From assembly GCA_023430705.1 (NCBI GenBank), contig JAEYZJ010000252.1, positions 1 to 14,438 on the forward strand: a stretch of DNA of 14,438 nt, in the 5' to 3' direction. The notes under the pieces were generated by a model. It was not told the origin of the DNA. It searched no databases and saw only the letters and a list, made by a program, of their open reading frames with translations. Position 1 is the first letter of the stretch; the number at the start of each line of letters is the position of its first letter. The translations under genes were made by a program, and so were the position numbers. This document shows positions 1 through 6,394 of this stretch, one piece after another. The DNA comes from Pseudomonadota bacterium (lineage in GTDB: Bacteria > Pseudomonadota > Alphaproteobacteria > Rhizobiales > Devosiaceae).

Positions 1-172
1 CCTGCTCGCGCTCATCGGCCAGTTCGCGTCCGAGCTCGAAGTCATTCGAGTGCATGTCTCCGAGGCTCGTGTGATTTCGCCCGGTCCGGCGCTCCTGCTC
101 GTCAGCCAGGCTCCGACGCGTGTCGACCGACTGCGGGTCTTCGATCGAGGGAGGGCGGGGTCGAATGTCCAT
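1..172 (-). CDS. Partial gene, candidate SctP (needle-length regulator), N-terminus only
   Basis: An open frame starts with ATG at 172, overlapping the sctO stop by one base (TGATG), and stays open for 57 codons to the left edge. The N-terminus begins MDIRPRPPSIEDPQSVD and is very polar, rich in Arg, Asp and Glu, with no membrane segment. SctP proteins (YscP, FliK-like) are secreted molecular rulers that set needle length and switch substrate class. Their N-termini are typically polar and poorly conserved. The call rests on gene order, since sctN-sctO-sctP is the usual order in Ysc-type loci; the visible sequence alone does not identify it. The conserved C-terminal switch domain would lie outside the window. 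It is translationally coupled to sctO. Confidence 0.5.
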   Translation of the reverse strand, partial: MDIRPRPPSIEDPQSVDTRRSLADEQERRTGRNHTSLGDMHSNDFELGRELADEREQ

Positions 173-651
173 CAGCCGGCCCTCCGCCGCGGACGGGCAA
201 AGAGATCCTCGACCTCGACTTCCTCGCGCCCCTCGACCAGGGCCAAAGCGGCCTGCTTCATGTCGTCGGTGATGATGGTGAACTTGTCGCGCGCCCGCTG
301 CGCGGCAAAGAAGGCGGCTGTCGCGGCCAGCAGCTCCTGCTCGAGCCGCGCCTCCACATGCAGGGCGCGGTCGAGCTCGTCCGAAAGTGCGGCATGCGCC
401 TTCTCGAGCTGCACGACGCGACCGCGCGTCTCGTCGACAACGTCCTGCCCGATCTGGCGTCCCATGATGTCGTCGTAGATCGCGTCCTCGCGCGCAGCGT
501 AGGTCCGCGCACTTTCGGCGACAGTTCCAGCTGCCTGCTCGCGTTCCAGCCTCGCCGCGTCGCGCTGCGCGCGCTTGGCCTGCATGGCCCGCTCCGCCTG
601 CCCGAGCTTCAGGTCCTTCACCCGCAGCAATGTCATCATCTGCGCCATCAT
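172..651 (-). CDS. sctO: SctO, T3SS central stalk protein
   Basis: A 159-residue, strongly charged, almost wholly helical protein with long heptad-like runs of Ala, Glu, Arg and Gln (about residues 10-55 and 70-125). Size and character match YscO/FliJ-type stalk proteins, which insert into the SctN hexamer and link ATP hydrolysis to the export gate. There is no signal peptide or membrane segment. It begins MMAQMMTLLRVKDLKLGQAE, and the pattern of hydrophobic residues followed by a Lys/Leu-rich helix is typical of the family. The ATG at 651 overlaps the sctN stop as ATGA, so it is translationally coupled; a second ATG follows at 648. Family identity comes mainly from size, coiled-coil character and position directly after sctN. 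Confidence 0.85.
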   Translation of the reverse strand: MMAQMMTLLRVKDLKLGQAERAMQAKRAQRDAARLEREQAAGTVAESARTYAAREDAIYDDIMGRQIGQDVVDETRGRVVQLEKAHAALSDELDRALHVEARLEQELLAATAAFFAAQRARDKFTIITDDMKQAALALVEGREEVEVEDLFARPRRRAG

Positions 652-2045
652 CCGGTCAGCACCTTGAGTTTGCCGAGCGTGGTCTCGAACGGGTCAAACT
701 CATCGGTGCGCTGCTGCAGGAAGGCGTTGATCTCCTTGTACTTGGCGATGGCGAGGTCCGCGTCGGGATCGCTGCCCTTCTTGTACTCCCCCACCTTCAC
801 GAGGAGTTCGACGTCAGCATAGGTGGCGAGCCACGAGTTCACCCGGCCGGCCATGGCACGATGCTCAGGCGTGGTCACCGCCATCATGACGCGGCTCTTG
901 GAGTTGAGGATGTCGATCGCCGGATAGTGGTTGGCGCTCGCGAGCTTGCGCGACAGGATGATGTGGCCATCGAGGATAGAACGGGTCTCGTCGGCGACAG
1001 GCTCGTTCATGTCGTCGCCCTCGACCAGTACGGTGTAAAGCGCGGTAATCGATCCCTTGTCGTTCATCCCCACCCGCTCCATCAACTTGGGGAGGTTGGC
1101 GAACACCGACGGTGGAAAGCCGCGCCGCGTCGGAGGCTCACCCGCGGCGAGCCCGGTCTCGCGCAGGGCACGGGCAAACCGGGTGACCGAGTCCATCAGG
1201 AAGAGGACCTTCTTGCCCTGGTCACGGAAATACTCCGCGATCGCCGTCGCGGCGAAGGCGGCCTTGGCACGCTCCATCGAACTCTTGTCGGAGGTGGCGC
1301 AGACGACGACGGCGCGCTTCATGCCTTCCGGTCCGAGATCGTGCTCGATAAACTCGCGTACCTCGCGACCGCGCTCGCCGATCAGCGCGAGAACGGTCAC
1401 ATCGACGTTGGCGCCCTTCACCAGCATCGAGAGCAAGGTCGACTTGCCGCCGCCGGCTGCCGCGAACACGCCCATGCGCTGGCCTTCGCCACACGTGAGG
1501 ATGCCGTCGATGGCCCTTACCCCGAGCGAGAGCGGCGCGTCGATGATGCGGCGCGTCATCGGCTCGGGCGGATCCTGGTAGATCGGATAGAAGGCCTCGG
1601 GGGTGAACGGAGCATCGAGTCCATCGATGAACCGCCCCATGCCGTCGATCACCCGGCCCATCAGCTCCGAGCCCACAGGAATCTGCTGCACGCGTCCGGT
1701 GCGGCGGACCTCGGTCTGCGGGCTCACGCCCTGGGTCTCGCCGATAGGGGAGAGCAGGGCCTCTTCATTGAGGAAGCCCACGCACTCGGCGAGCAGCCGG
1801 CTGCCGCTGTTGCGGTTGTAGAGTTCGACGATCTCGCCCACCTGCACGTCGGGCACCGCAGCGTGGATGATGGTGCCGACGACCTTGCGCACCCGTCCGG
1901 TCAACAAGTACGGGACGAACCCCTCGAGGTCGGATCTGAGGCGCGCCGGCAACGCCTCGATGCGTCCGCCGATCCGGCGCCGCCGATCCGCACGGAGGCT
2001 CTCGATCTCGGTCGCCGTGTCCCCCGGGCTCTCGATGACGTTCAT
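648..2045 (-). CDS. sctN: SctN, T3SS-associated ATPase
   Basis: A 465-residue F1/V1-type ATPase that energises export by releasing chaperones and unfolding substrates at the cytoplasmic face. The Walker A loop is AAAGGGKS (residues 195-202), followed by GERGREV (223-229). Walker B is LFLMDS (281-286). The alpha/beta ATPase signature PAIDILNSKS is at 375-384. The segment PPTRRGFPPSVFANLPKLME (305-324) is characteristic of the flagellar/T3SS ATPase group. Length is close to YscN and EscN, and all nucleotide-binding motifs look intact. The unusual N-terminus is Arg-rich (around residues 18-28). The ATG at 2045 overlaps the sctL stop as ATGA. It works with SctL (stator) and SctO (stalk), both adjacent. 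FliI is the nearest alternative, but the T3SS neighbours exclude it. Confidence 0.97.
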   Translation of the reverse strand: MNVIESPGDTATEIESLRADRRRRIGGRIEALPARLRSDLEGFVPYLLTGRVRKVVGTIIHAAVPDVQVGEIVELYNRNSGSRLLAECVGFLNEEALLSPIGETQGVSPQTEVRRTGRVQQIPVGSELMGRVIDGMGRFIDGLDAPFTPEAFYPIYQDPPEPMTRRIIDAPLSLGVRAIDGILTCGEGQRMGVFAAAGGGKSTLLSMLVKGANVDVTVLALIGERGREVREFIEHDLGPEGMKRAVVVCATSDKSSMERAKAAFAATAIAEYFRDQGKKVLFLMDSVTRFARALRETGLAAGEPPTRRGFPPSVFANLPKLMERVGMNDKGSITALYTVLVEGDDMNEPVADETRSILDGHIILSRKLASANHYPAIDILNSKSRVMMAVTTPEHRAMAGRVNSWLATYADVELLVKVGEYKKGSDPDADLAIAKYKEINAFLQQRTDEFDPFETTLGKLKVLTG

Positions 2046-2692
2046 GCACGCACCTCGCTTTCGCTCTGCGCGGAGGCGGACCGGATGGTGGCGGTGACCA
2101 TGGCTTCGAGCTGGTCCAGGTGGCGGCCGATATCGCCCTCGACGCGACCGATAGAGGTCTCGACAATAACCTGCGGCGCGACCAGAGCCGGGTCCTCGAC
2201 CACGTCCACGAGTTCGACTTCAGGGAACTCCTGCAGGATGCCGGTGATGGCTTCGCGCAGCTCGAAATACTGCTCGTGCGAGACCCGAAGCTCGGCCTTC
2301 TTTTCGCGGCGCATCTGCTTCAGCGCCGCGCGGACGAGGATCTGCGCCTTCTCGCGGTCGCTGAAGCCCTGCACCAGCCGGCGGACCGCAGTGACGACGA
2401 CGTCGGTGAGTTCAGCCTCCGTGGCCGCGAGCTTGCGGTCGAGCAGGTCAGTCTCGGCCAGCAGCATGCGGGCGGCCTCGAGTCTTGCGAGAGCCAGCCC
2501 CTCCTCGTAGCCGCGGCGCTTTTCGGCTTCATAGGCCTCGCGCGCTTCGGCGACGATCTGCCCGGCGGAACGGTGCGCCTCGTCGACGAGGGCGGTCGCG
2601 GCAGCCATCGGTTCTACGGCGTCCCTGGGAAGCAGATGAGTGCCCGCTGCGAGGGTGAAGCCGAGTTCCTTCAGCCGATAGTAGCCAGCCAT
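2042..2692 (-). CDS. sctL: SctL, T3SS ATPase stator (YscL/FliH family)
   Basis: A 216-residue soluble protein that forms the spokes linking the SctN ATPase to the cytoplasmic sorting platform and regulates its activity. The N-terminus, MAGYYRLKELGFTLAAGTHL, is a short globular lead. A long charged helical section follows (about residues 28-95) containing a FliH-like GYEEG turn at 61-65. The C-terminal domain (about 100-216) carries the pattern of V-ATPase subunit E/FliH proteins, including the hydrophobic EFPEVELVDVVEDPALVAP run near residue 165. The ATG at 2692 lies inside sctK and has a very good ribosome site (AGGAGG, 5 bases upstream). It ends in an ATGA overlap with sctN. Confidence 0.92.
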   Translation of the reverse strand: MAGYYRLKELGFTLAAGTHLLPRDAVEPMAAATALVDEAHRSAGQIVAEAREAYEAEKRRGYEEGLALARLEAARMLLAETDLLDRKLAATEAELTDVVVTAVRRLVQGFSDREKAQILVRAALKQMRREKKAELRVSHEQYFELREAITGILQEFPEVELVDVVEDPALVAPQVIVETSIGRVEGDIGRHLDQLEAMVTATIRSASAQSESEVRA

Positions 2693-3417
2693 GAGGGCCT
2701 CCTCCTGTCGATCAGGCGGAGGAGGCGACCGATTTCGGCGGGTTTTGCCGAAAGCGCGCCGCCGGTGCGGTAGTCGGGTGGCAGGCGGCGCGCGATGAGG
2801 TCAGGGAGCGGCGGCGCCACGGGGTTGATAAGTGCGAACAGCAGGCCCAGACCGAGTGTTGCGAACTGCCGGCGCCCGGCATTCTCGTCGGCGGCAATGG
2901 CGGCATGGAACTGCCGGGAGTCGCCCAGGGCCGCGAGGGCCGGATAGAGCCCGCTCGCCTCCTGCGTCGCGAGCAGGTAGGCCTCGCTGCCGAGCCGTGC
3001 CCGCAGGGCGGCGCGCTCCGCTTTGCCGGTGGTCGTCAGCACGTCGCGATGCACCGCCGCACCGGCCGAGAGCAGGGCCAGGTCGAGCACGTCGGCGACC
3101 GGAGCGGCCAGCATCGAGATTGCGAGCCGACCCTCCGGCGCAGCGGCGATCCGGATGAACTCGTCGCTCGGCAGGCCGGAGAGGCCCGACGCCACCTTTT
3201 CGCTAACGGCGCGGCGCAGAGGGTGGCGGAACGCAGGCTCGGCGGCGAGGGCCTCGACCTCGGCGGGCGACAGGTTGCCAAGGCTCCAGCCCTGGCGGTC
3301 AAACGTCGCAAACGGGTCTGACACCGCCGCGGCGAGCCTGCTGAGCGCCCCGAGGACCGGAAATGCCGGCGATGCGATGCCCCCGTCCACTCCAGTTGCC
3401 CCCGTTGCGCCACTCAT
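2671..3417 (-). CDS. sctK: SctK, sorting platform accessory protein (YscK family)
   Basis: A 248-residue soluble Ala/Leu-rich protein between sctJ and sctL, the place of yscK in Ysc-type operons. SctK forms part of the cytoplasmic sorting platform and connects SctQ pods to the inner ring SctD. Sequence signs are modest: a Gly-rich N-terminus (MSGATGATGVDGG), then mostly helical segments with no membrane span or signal. The LPSDEFIRIAA and FATLGLGLLFALINP segments resemble conserved hydrophobic blocks of the family, but this is from memory and was not aligned. Length is slightly above YscK (about 210). ATG 3417 overlaps the sctJ stop as ATGA, and the 3' end overlaps sctL by 22 bases. Position and size carry most of the weight. 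Confidence 0.75.
   Translation of the reverse strand: MSGATGATGVDGGIASPAFPVLGALSRLAAAVSDPFATFDRQGWSLGNLSPAEVEALAAEPAFRHPLRRAVSEKVASGLSGLPSDEFIRIAAAPEGRLAISMLAAPVADVLDLALLSAGAAVHRDVLTTTGKAERAALRARLGSEAYLLATQEASGLYPALAALGDSRQFHAAIAADENAGRRQFATLGLGLLFALINPVAPPLPDLIARRLPPDYRTGGALSAKPAEIGRLLRLIDRRRPSWLATIG
2698..2706 (-). promoter_or_regulatory. Strong Shine-Dalgarno for sctL inside the sctK coding region
   Basis: On the minus strand the bases read AGGAGGAGG and end 5 bases before the sctL ATG at 2692. It fixes the sctL start and shows independent initiation within the last codons of sctK (22-base overlap). Confidence 0.75.
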
Positions 3418-4265
3418 GACGGCTCAAGCGCCGTTCCCTCGGCTGATACGCCGGTCTGTCCCCTCGGTGCCTTTGGCCGTCGCCGCGCGAACAGAAGTGC
3501 GGAGGCAACGATGGCGAAGATGGCCAGCACGATGATCGCGCCACCGCCGACGTAGACGATGGTCCAGAACAGGGGCAGGTTTGCCTCGCGGACCCCCAAT
3601 CCCTGGATCACATCCACGACGCGGCCGGTACTGGCCGGGGTCGCCACCTCGGTCGGTGAGGCCTGGGTGAGAACGACCGTGACCGCATTGTACTGCAGAC
3701 CCTTGATCGAGCTGGACACGAGCCGCCGGATCTGCGGCACGAGGAACTCGAGATCGATGTCGGCCTCGTGCTTGATGAACACTGCGGCGGAAGATGGCAC
3801 CACCGGTTCGCCCAGTTTCGGTTCCTCGGGCAGCACCACGTGCACCCGGGCCGTGACCACGCCGTCGATCTCCGAAAGGGTCTGCGCCACTTCTTCACCG
3901 AGCGCGTAGATGTAACGGACCCGCTCCTCGAAGGGCGACGAGATGATGCCCGACTTTTGGAACACCGTTCCCATCGAATCGCGCGTGTTCTTGGGGAAGC
4001 CCTTGGCTGTGAGGACAGCAATGGCCTGGACCATGTCGCGTTCCTCGACCCGAACCTGGAAGCCTTCGCCGGCATGCGCCTTCTCGGCCACGACGCCGGA
4101 GGACATCAGCACCGCCAGCATCTGGTTCGCCTCGACCTCGCTGAGGTTGGAATAGAGGTCGACCTTGCAGGCAGCCAGCATCACGCAGGCCAGCAGTGCA
4201 GCCAGCTTGAGTGCGCTCAGGGCCACCCGGACGACATGGTCGAGCAACGGTGTCACTAGCCTCAC
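3414..4265 (-). CDS. sctJ: SctJ, inner-membrane ring lipoprotein
   Basis: A 283-residue protein of the YscJ/PrgK/FliF family that forms the periplasmic-side inner ring. A lipoprotein signal runs to the lipobox LAAC, with the lipidated Cys at residue 33, directly followed by KVDLYSNLSEVEANQML, the hallmark SctJ opening. The first ring-building motif continues through residue 90 (AIAVLTAKGFPKN). The second domain contains ARVHVVLPEEPKLGEP (139-154) and a SSIKGLQYNAVTVVL block (185-199), both typical. A single C-terminal membrane helix (about 233-260) ends in RRR, placing a short tail in the cytoplasm. The GTG start at 4265 overlaps the sctI stop as GTGA. A second GTG at 4256 is possible. The signal is somewhat longer than usual. 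Confidence 0.96.
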   Translation of the reverse strand: MRLVTPLLDHVVRVALSALKLAALLACVMLAACKVDLYSNLSEVEANQMLAVLMSSGVVAEKAHAGEGFQVRVEERDMVQAIAVLTAKGFPKNTRDSMGTVFQKSGIISSPFEERVRYIYALGEEVAQTLSEIDGVVTARVHVVLPEEPKLGEPVVPSSAAVFIKHEADIDLEFLVPQIRRLVSSSIKGLQYNAVTVVLTQASPTEVATPASTGRVVDVIQGLGVREANLPLFWTIVYVGGGAIIVLAIFAIVASALLFARRRPKAPRGQTGVSAEGTALEPS

Positions 4266-4741
4266 TGGCCCTTCATCAGGGTGTCGACCGACTGGGTCAC
4301 CTTGCCCGTGAGCTTGGAGCTCATGTCCACCAGCAGCGTGAAGCTGGCGACTTCCATCTGCATTGCCATCATCATGTTGGCGTTGACCGACTCGGTGCTC
4401 ATCAGCTGGGAGATGCGGGCCTCGCGTGCGTCGAATACGCCGCGCAGTTGCTGCATGCCGTCGAGGATCATGTCACCGGCATTCGATGGCGCGACCGCGG
4501 GGGCTCCATCGAGCCCGAGGCCCTGGCGGGCACGGTTCTCGGCGCCGATCTCCACCGCAGAAGCCGGCGGCGTCACGGGCGGAGCGGCGCCGGCCTGTGC
4601 AACGAGCGTCACCTCCGGCTCGGCGACCTGCCGGGCCATGGCCTGCTCGAAGGCGTCGAGCCGCGCGGCGGGCACCGGTGCCCCCACCCCGCTCGCCGGT
4701 GCCAGCAAGTTGTTCGTTGTCAGTATGACAGGCGAAACCAT
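4262..4741 (-). CDS. sctI: SctI, inner rod protein
   Basis: The last 60 residues identify this early-secreted rod/needle adaptor. They show an amphipathic helix with an MMMAMQMEVASFTLLVDMS segment and the ending KLTGKVTQSVDTLMKGQ, the pattern by which YscI/PrgJ/MxiI proteins polymerise at the needle base. The N-terminal two thirds is Pro/Ala-rich and low complexity, typical of YscI-like members. I place the start at the ATG at 4741 (159 aa) because GGGGGA sits 9 bases upstream; ATG 4750 is only one base or less from it, and an ATG at 4831 would add a Cys/Lys-rich stretch not expected in rods. Neighbours sctJ (4-base overlap) and the SctG-like gene support the role. Confidence 0.9.
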   Translation of the reverse strand: MVSPVILTTNNLLAPASGVGAPVPAARLDAFEQAMARQVAEPEVTLVAQAGAAPPVTPPASAVEIGAENRARQGLGLDGAPAVAPSNAGDMILDGMQQLRGVFDAREARISQLMSTESVNANMMMAMQMEVASFTLLVDMSSKLTGKVTQSVDTLMKGQ

Positions 4742-4750
4742 CTTCTGCAT

Positions 4751-4756
4751 TCCCCC
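4751..4756 (-). promoter_or_regulatory. Shine-Dalgarno deciding the sctI start
   Basis: Minus-strand GGGGGA lies 9 bases before ATG 4741 but abuts ATG 4750. It therefore favours 4741, and argues against the upstream ATG at 4831. Confidence 0.5.
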
Positions 4757-4848
4757 AGAACTGGCGATCGAACAGAGTTTATTGCGCATCCGGGGCTTGG
4801 TGGAAAGACATCGTTCGATGAACTTGCTCACGTTGCCGGACGAATTGT

Positions 4849-5250
4849 CTATCCAGGCAGGCCCTCAAGTGCCGCCGTCGCAAGCTCGATAAACGCGGCA
4901 TCCGAAGCGGTGCGGGCGACGCGCTGCAGGATTGCCCTCGCCTCGACGCCGTCGCCGCGCCGGGCCAACGCCAGTCCGAGGTAGCTGAGAGCCGCGTCAC
5001 TCGGGGGCAGAGCGCGCAAGATCGTGATCGCCGCGTCGAGTTCGTCCCGGGCCATTTGCACGAGCGCGCGCCCGATGGGACCCGCCTCCTGGCCGGGACG
5101 GGCCGCTTCGATACCACCGAAAATCCTCTCGGCGGGGCCGTCGAGGCCTGCAGAGAGGGCAATAAAGCCGATCTCTGTCAGGAGACGTGTATCTTCGGTA
5201 TCAAGCAGATCGTCCAAAAAACTATCCCCATGGGCAATAGACCGAGTCAT
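4849..5250 (-). CDS. SctG/HrpB1-like helical-repeat protein, likely T3SS co-chaperone
   Basis: A 133-residue soluble protein with about three helix-turn-helix repeats of TPR type (about residues 21-50, 54-83 and 87-112), such as LSYLGLALARRGDGVEARAI. Small TPR proteins of this size in T3SS operons include YscG (which with YscE caps the needle subunit SctF) and HrpB1/HrpK of plant pathogens. Here it lies just upstream of sctI, close to where yscG is found relative to yscI. No sctF or sctE-type co-chaperone gene is beside it, so the client is not proven. The start is taken as ATG 5250; a TTG at 5274 would add eight residues, and neither has a strong ribosome site. The gap to sctI is 107 bases. 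Confidence 0.6.
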   Translation of the reverse strand: MTRSIAHGDSFLDDLLDTEDTRLLTEIGFIALSAGLDGPAERIFGGIEAARPGQEAGPIGRALVQMARDELDAAITILRALPPSDAALSYLGLALARRGDGVEARAILQRVARTASDAAFIELATAALEGLPG

Positions 5251-5299
5251 AACGTCGTGTCGTGCCCACGGCAACCGTATGTGGGCGGTCGTATATGCA

Positions 5300-5890
5300 C
5301 TATCCGAGATGCATCAACAACAATGCACGCTGCGCCAGTTGCAGTTCTTCGCGGTATTCGGGTCGGCGGCGCGAAACGCGCGATGCGGCGGCGAGCCAGG
5401 CTTGCGCCCCCTGCCGGTTGCCACGCGCGAGTTCCATGATTCCAGCGACGCTGCTGGCGCGCGGGTGCCGGTCTTCGGCGGCCAGGCAGGGGGCGACCAG
5501 TGCCTCCACGAGGTCCATGTCGGCGGCCCGGGTGGCAAGAACGGCAAGGCCGAGATAGCCTGCCTGGGCCCTGTCCTCCATGCCCGCGAGCACGGCGAGC
5601 ACGGCCGCCGCTCCGGCAGCGTCTCCGGCGCCATCGAGGCGCAGGGCGAGCGCGTAGGCGCCTTCATCCGGCGCTGGGAAATGCTCGTCCAGCGCCTCTA
5701 GCCCGCCGCCCAGCATGGCGAGCGCGGCCTTCGCCGCCGGGTGGTCCTTCGCCGCAGCCCGCAGCGCCGCGAGGCTCGCAGCGGCGGCTTCGCGGGTCAG
5801 GGGAGCGACATTGGTAGGCGGGGGGACGGTGGGGAGGGCGGCCGACACCTCGGCGCGGGGTCCGTCTGCCGCGGAAACTGGCTTCATCAT
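5300..5890 (-). CDS. Helical-repeat (TPR-like) protein heading the minus-strand T3SS operon
   Basis: Not recognised as a named T3SS component. It has 196 residues, with a Pro/Ala-rich N-terminus (residues 1-35) followed by degenerate TPR-like helix pairs to the end. Examples are GAYALALRLDGAGDAAGAAA (77-96) and a last helical pair at about 145-195 (IMELARGNRQGAQAWL then LQLAQRALLLMHLG). It is Ala-rich and soluble, with no membrane segment. The start is set at ATG 5890 (tandem ATGATG, with AAGAG a few bases upstream). A longer open frame reaches back to 6214, but that part is low quality and runs through the divergent promoter. It is followed 49 bases on by the SctG-like gene, and the two share a repeat architecture, so they may be a co-chaperone pair or ancient duplicates. 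Confidence 0.6.
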   Translation of the reverse strand: MMKPVSAADGPRAEVSAALPTVPPPTNVAPLTREAAAASLAALRAAAKDHPAAKAALAMLGGGLEALDEHFPAPDEGAYALALRLDGAGDAAGAAAVLAVLAGMEDRAQAGYLGLAVLATRAADMDLVEALVAPCLAAEDRHPRASSVAGIMELARGNRQGAQAWLAAASRVSRRRPEYREELQLAQRALLLMHLG

Positions 5891-6063
5891 GGTCTCTTGG
5901 GATGATTCCCAGGCGGCGCGAAGAACAGCGGCCACGGTGCAATGTAGCGTGGCGCCGCTCCAGACCTGTGCCGTATGGCACACCGGGGAAGTGTACCCTC
6001 TTCTAGTAGTTGGGCACTTGGGGCATGGTAGAACGTTAGGCCGTGTCTGGCGATGGGGCGTGT
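5891..6063. promoter_or_regulatory. Divergent promoter region between the two T3SS operons
   Basis: This 173-base gap separates the outward-facing minus- and plus-strand operons, so it should hold both promoters. It is visibly more AT-rich in part (about 5985-6035) than the genes around it. It contains a dyad at 5967-5982 and a direct repeat GGGCA-CTTG-GGGCA at 6012-6025. I could not find a convincing sigma-70 or sigma-54 promoter by eye in either direction. Confidence 0.6.
5967..5982. promoter_or_regulatory. Perfect inverted repeat, candidate operator
   Basis: TGTGCC-GTAT-GGCACA has arms of 6 bases and a 4-base centre and is located mid-way in the divergent region. This is the size expected for a dimeric regulator site. 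The binding protein is unknown. It is not followed by a T-run, so a terminator is unlikely. Confidence 0.45.
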
Positions 6064-6381
6064 ATGAGAGACGCAGACAGTGCAAGCGGCATCGGCTTCC
6101 CAAACGGTGGCCTTTCCCCGTCGCCAGAAGACTTCGAAGCCGTGTTCGAGGCGATGCAGGCCAGGCTCGGGCAACTCGTCGAGCTGCCGCTGATCCGCAA
6201 CGATCCGATTGCACGAGGCTTGCTCGAGGACATGGCGCGCGACGCCGGCCCCGACGGCCTGAACGTGCTCCTCGATCGGCTCGACGCCCGGGTCAAGTTC
6301 CTGCTGGACCGGAAGGGTGGGGTGGCGGGGGCCGCATCCAGTCGCCGCGAACGGCCGCCACGCACCTTACTGAGACTGTAG
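6064..6381 (+). CDS. Small protein upstream of the tip gene, candidate LcrG-like tip chaperone
   Basis: A 105-residue soluble protein, first gene of the plus-strand operon. It has a polar N-terminus, a helical middle (about residues 23-85) and a basic Arg/Pro-rich tail (RRERPPRTLLRL). In Yersinia, lcrG (95 aa) lies directly upstream of the tip gene lcrV. LcrG binds LcrV and helps gate secretion. By eye, residues 47-70 (DPIARGLLEDMARDAGPDGL onward) resemble the LcrG stretch around its RAKLLQEM motif, and both proteins end in basic tails. This is weak similarity, and position is the better argument. The start is ATG 6064 with GGGG about 6 bases upstream; a GTG at 6043 is the alternative. The next gene begins 13 bases later. 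Confidence 0.5.
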   Translation: MRDADSASGIGFPNGGLSPSPEDFEAVFEAMQARLGQLVELPLIRNDPIARGLLEDMARDAGPDGLNVLLDRLDARVKFLLDRKGGVAGAASSRRERPPRTLLRL

Positions 6382-6394
6382 AGGGGGACGAGCC

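Noticed and set aside
630..2510. 626-codon open frame on the plus strand
   Set aside because: It lies antisense to sctN and sctL, which have clear motifs. Its translation is Arg/His-rich without family features, as expected for a shadow frame in GC-rich DNA.
4809..4820. Short dyad CATCG-TT-CGATG between the SctG-like gene and sctI
   Set aside because: The arms are only 5 bases and there is no T-run or promoter next to it. This size is expected by chance.
4742..4831. 30-residue extension of SctI
   Set aside because: It is Cys/Lys-rich, unlike rod proteins, and the GGGGGA site favours ATG 4741.
6010..6028. Possible sigma-54 promoter (TGGGCAC ... GGCATG)
   Set aside because: The GG and GC elements are not at the required 10-base spacing, and the -12 TTGC is missing.
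5891..6214. Upstream extension of the minus-strand helical-repeat gene
   Set aside because: It runs through the divergent promoter region and into the first plus-strand gene. The encoded Cys/Arg/His-rich sequence does not look like a real protein.
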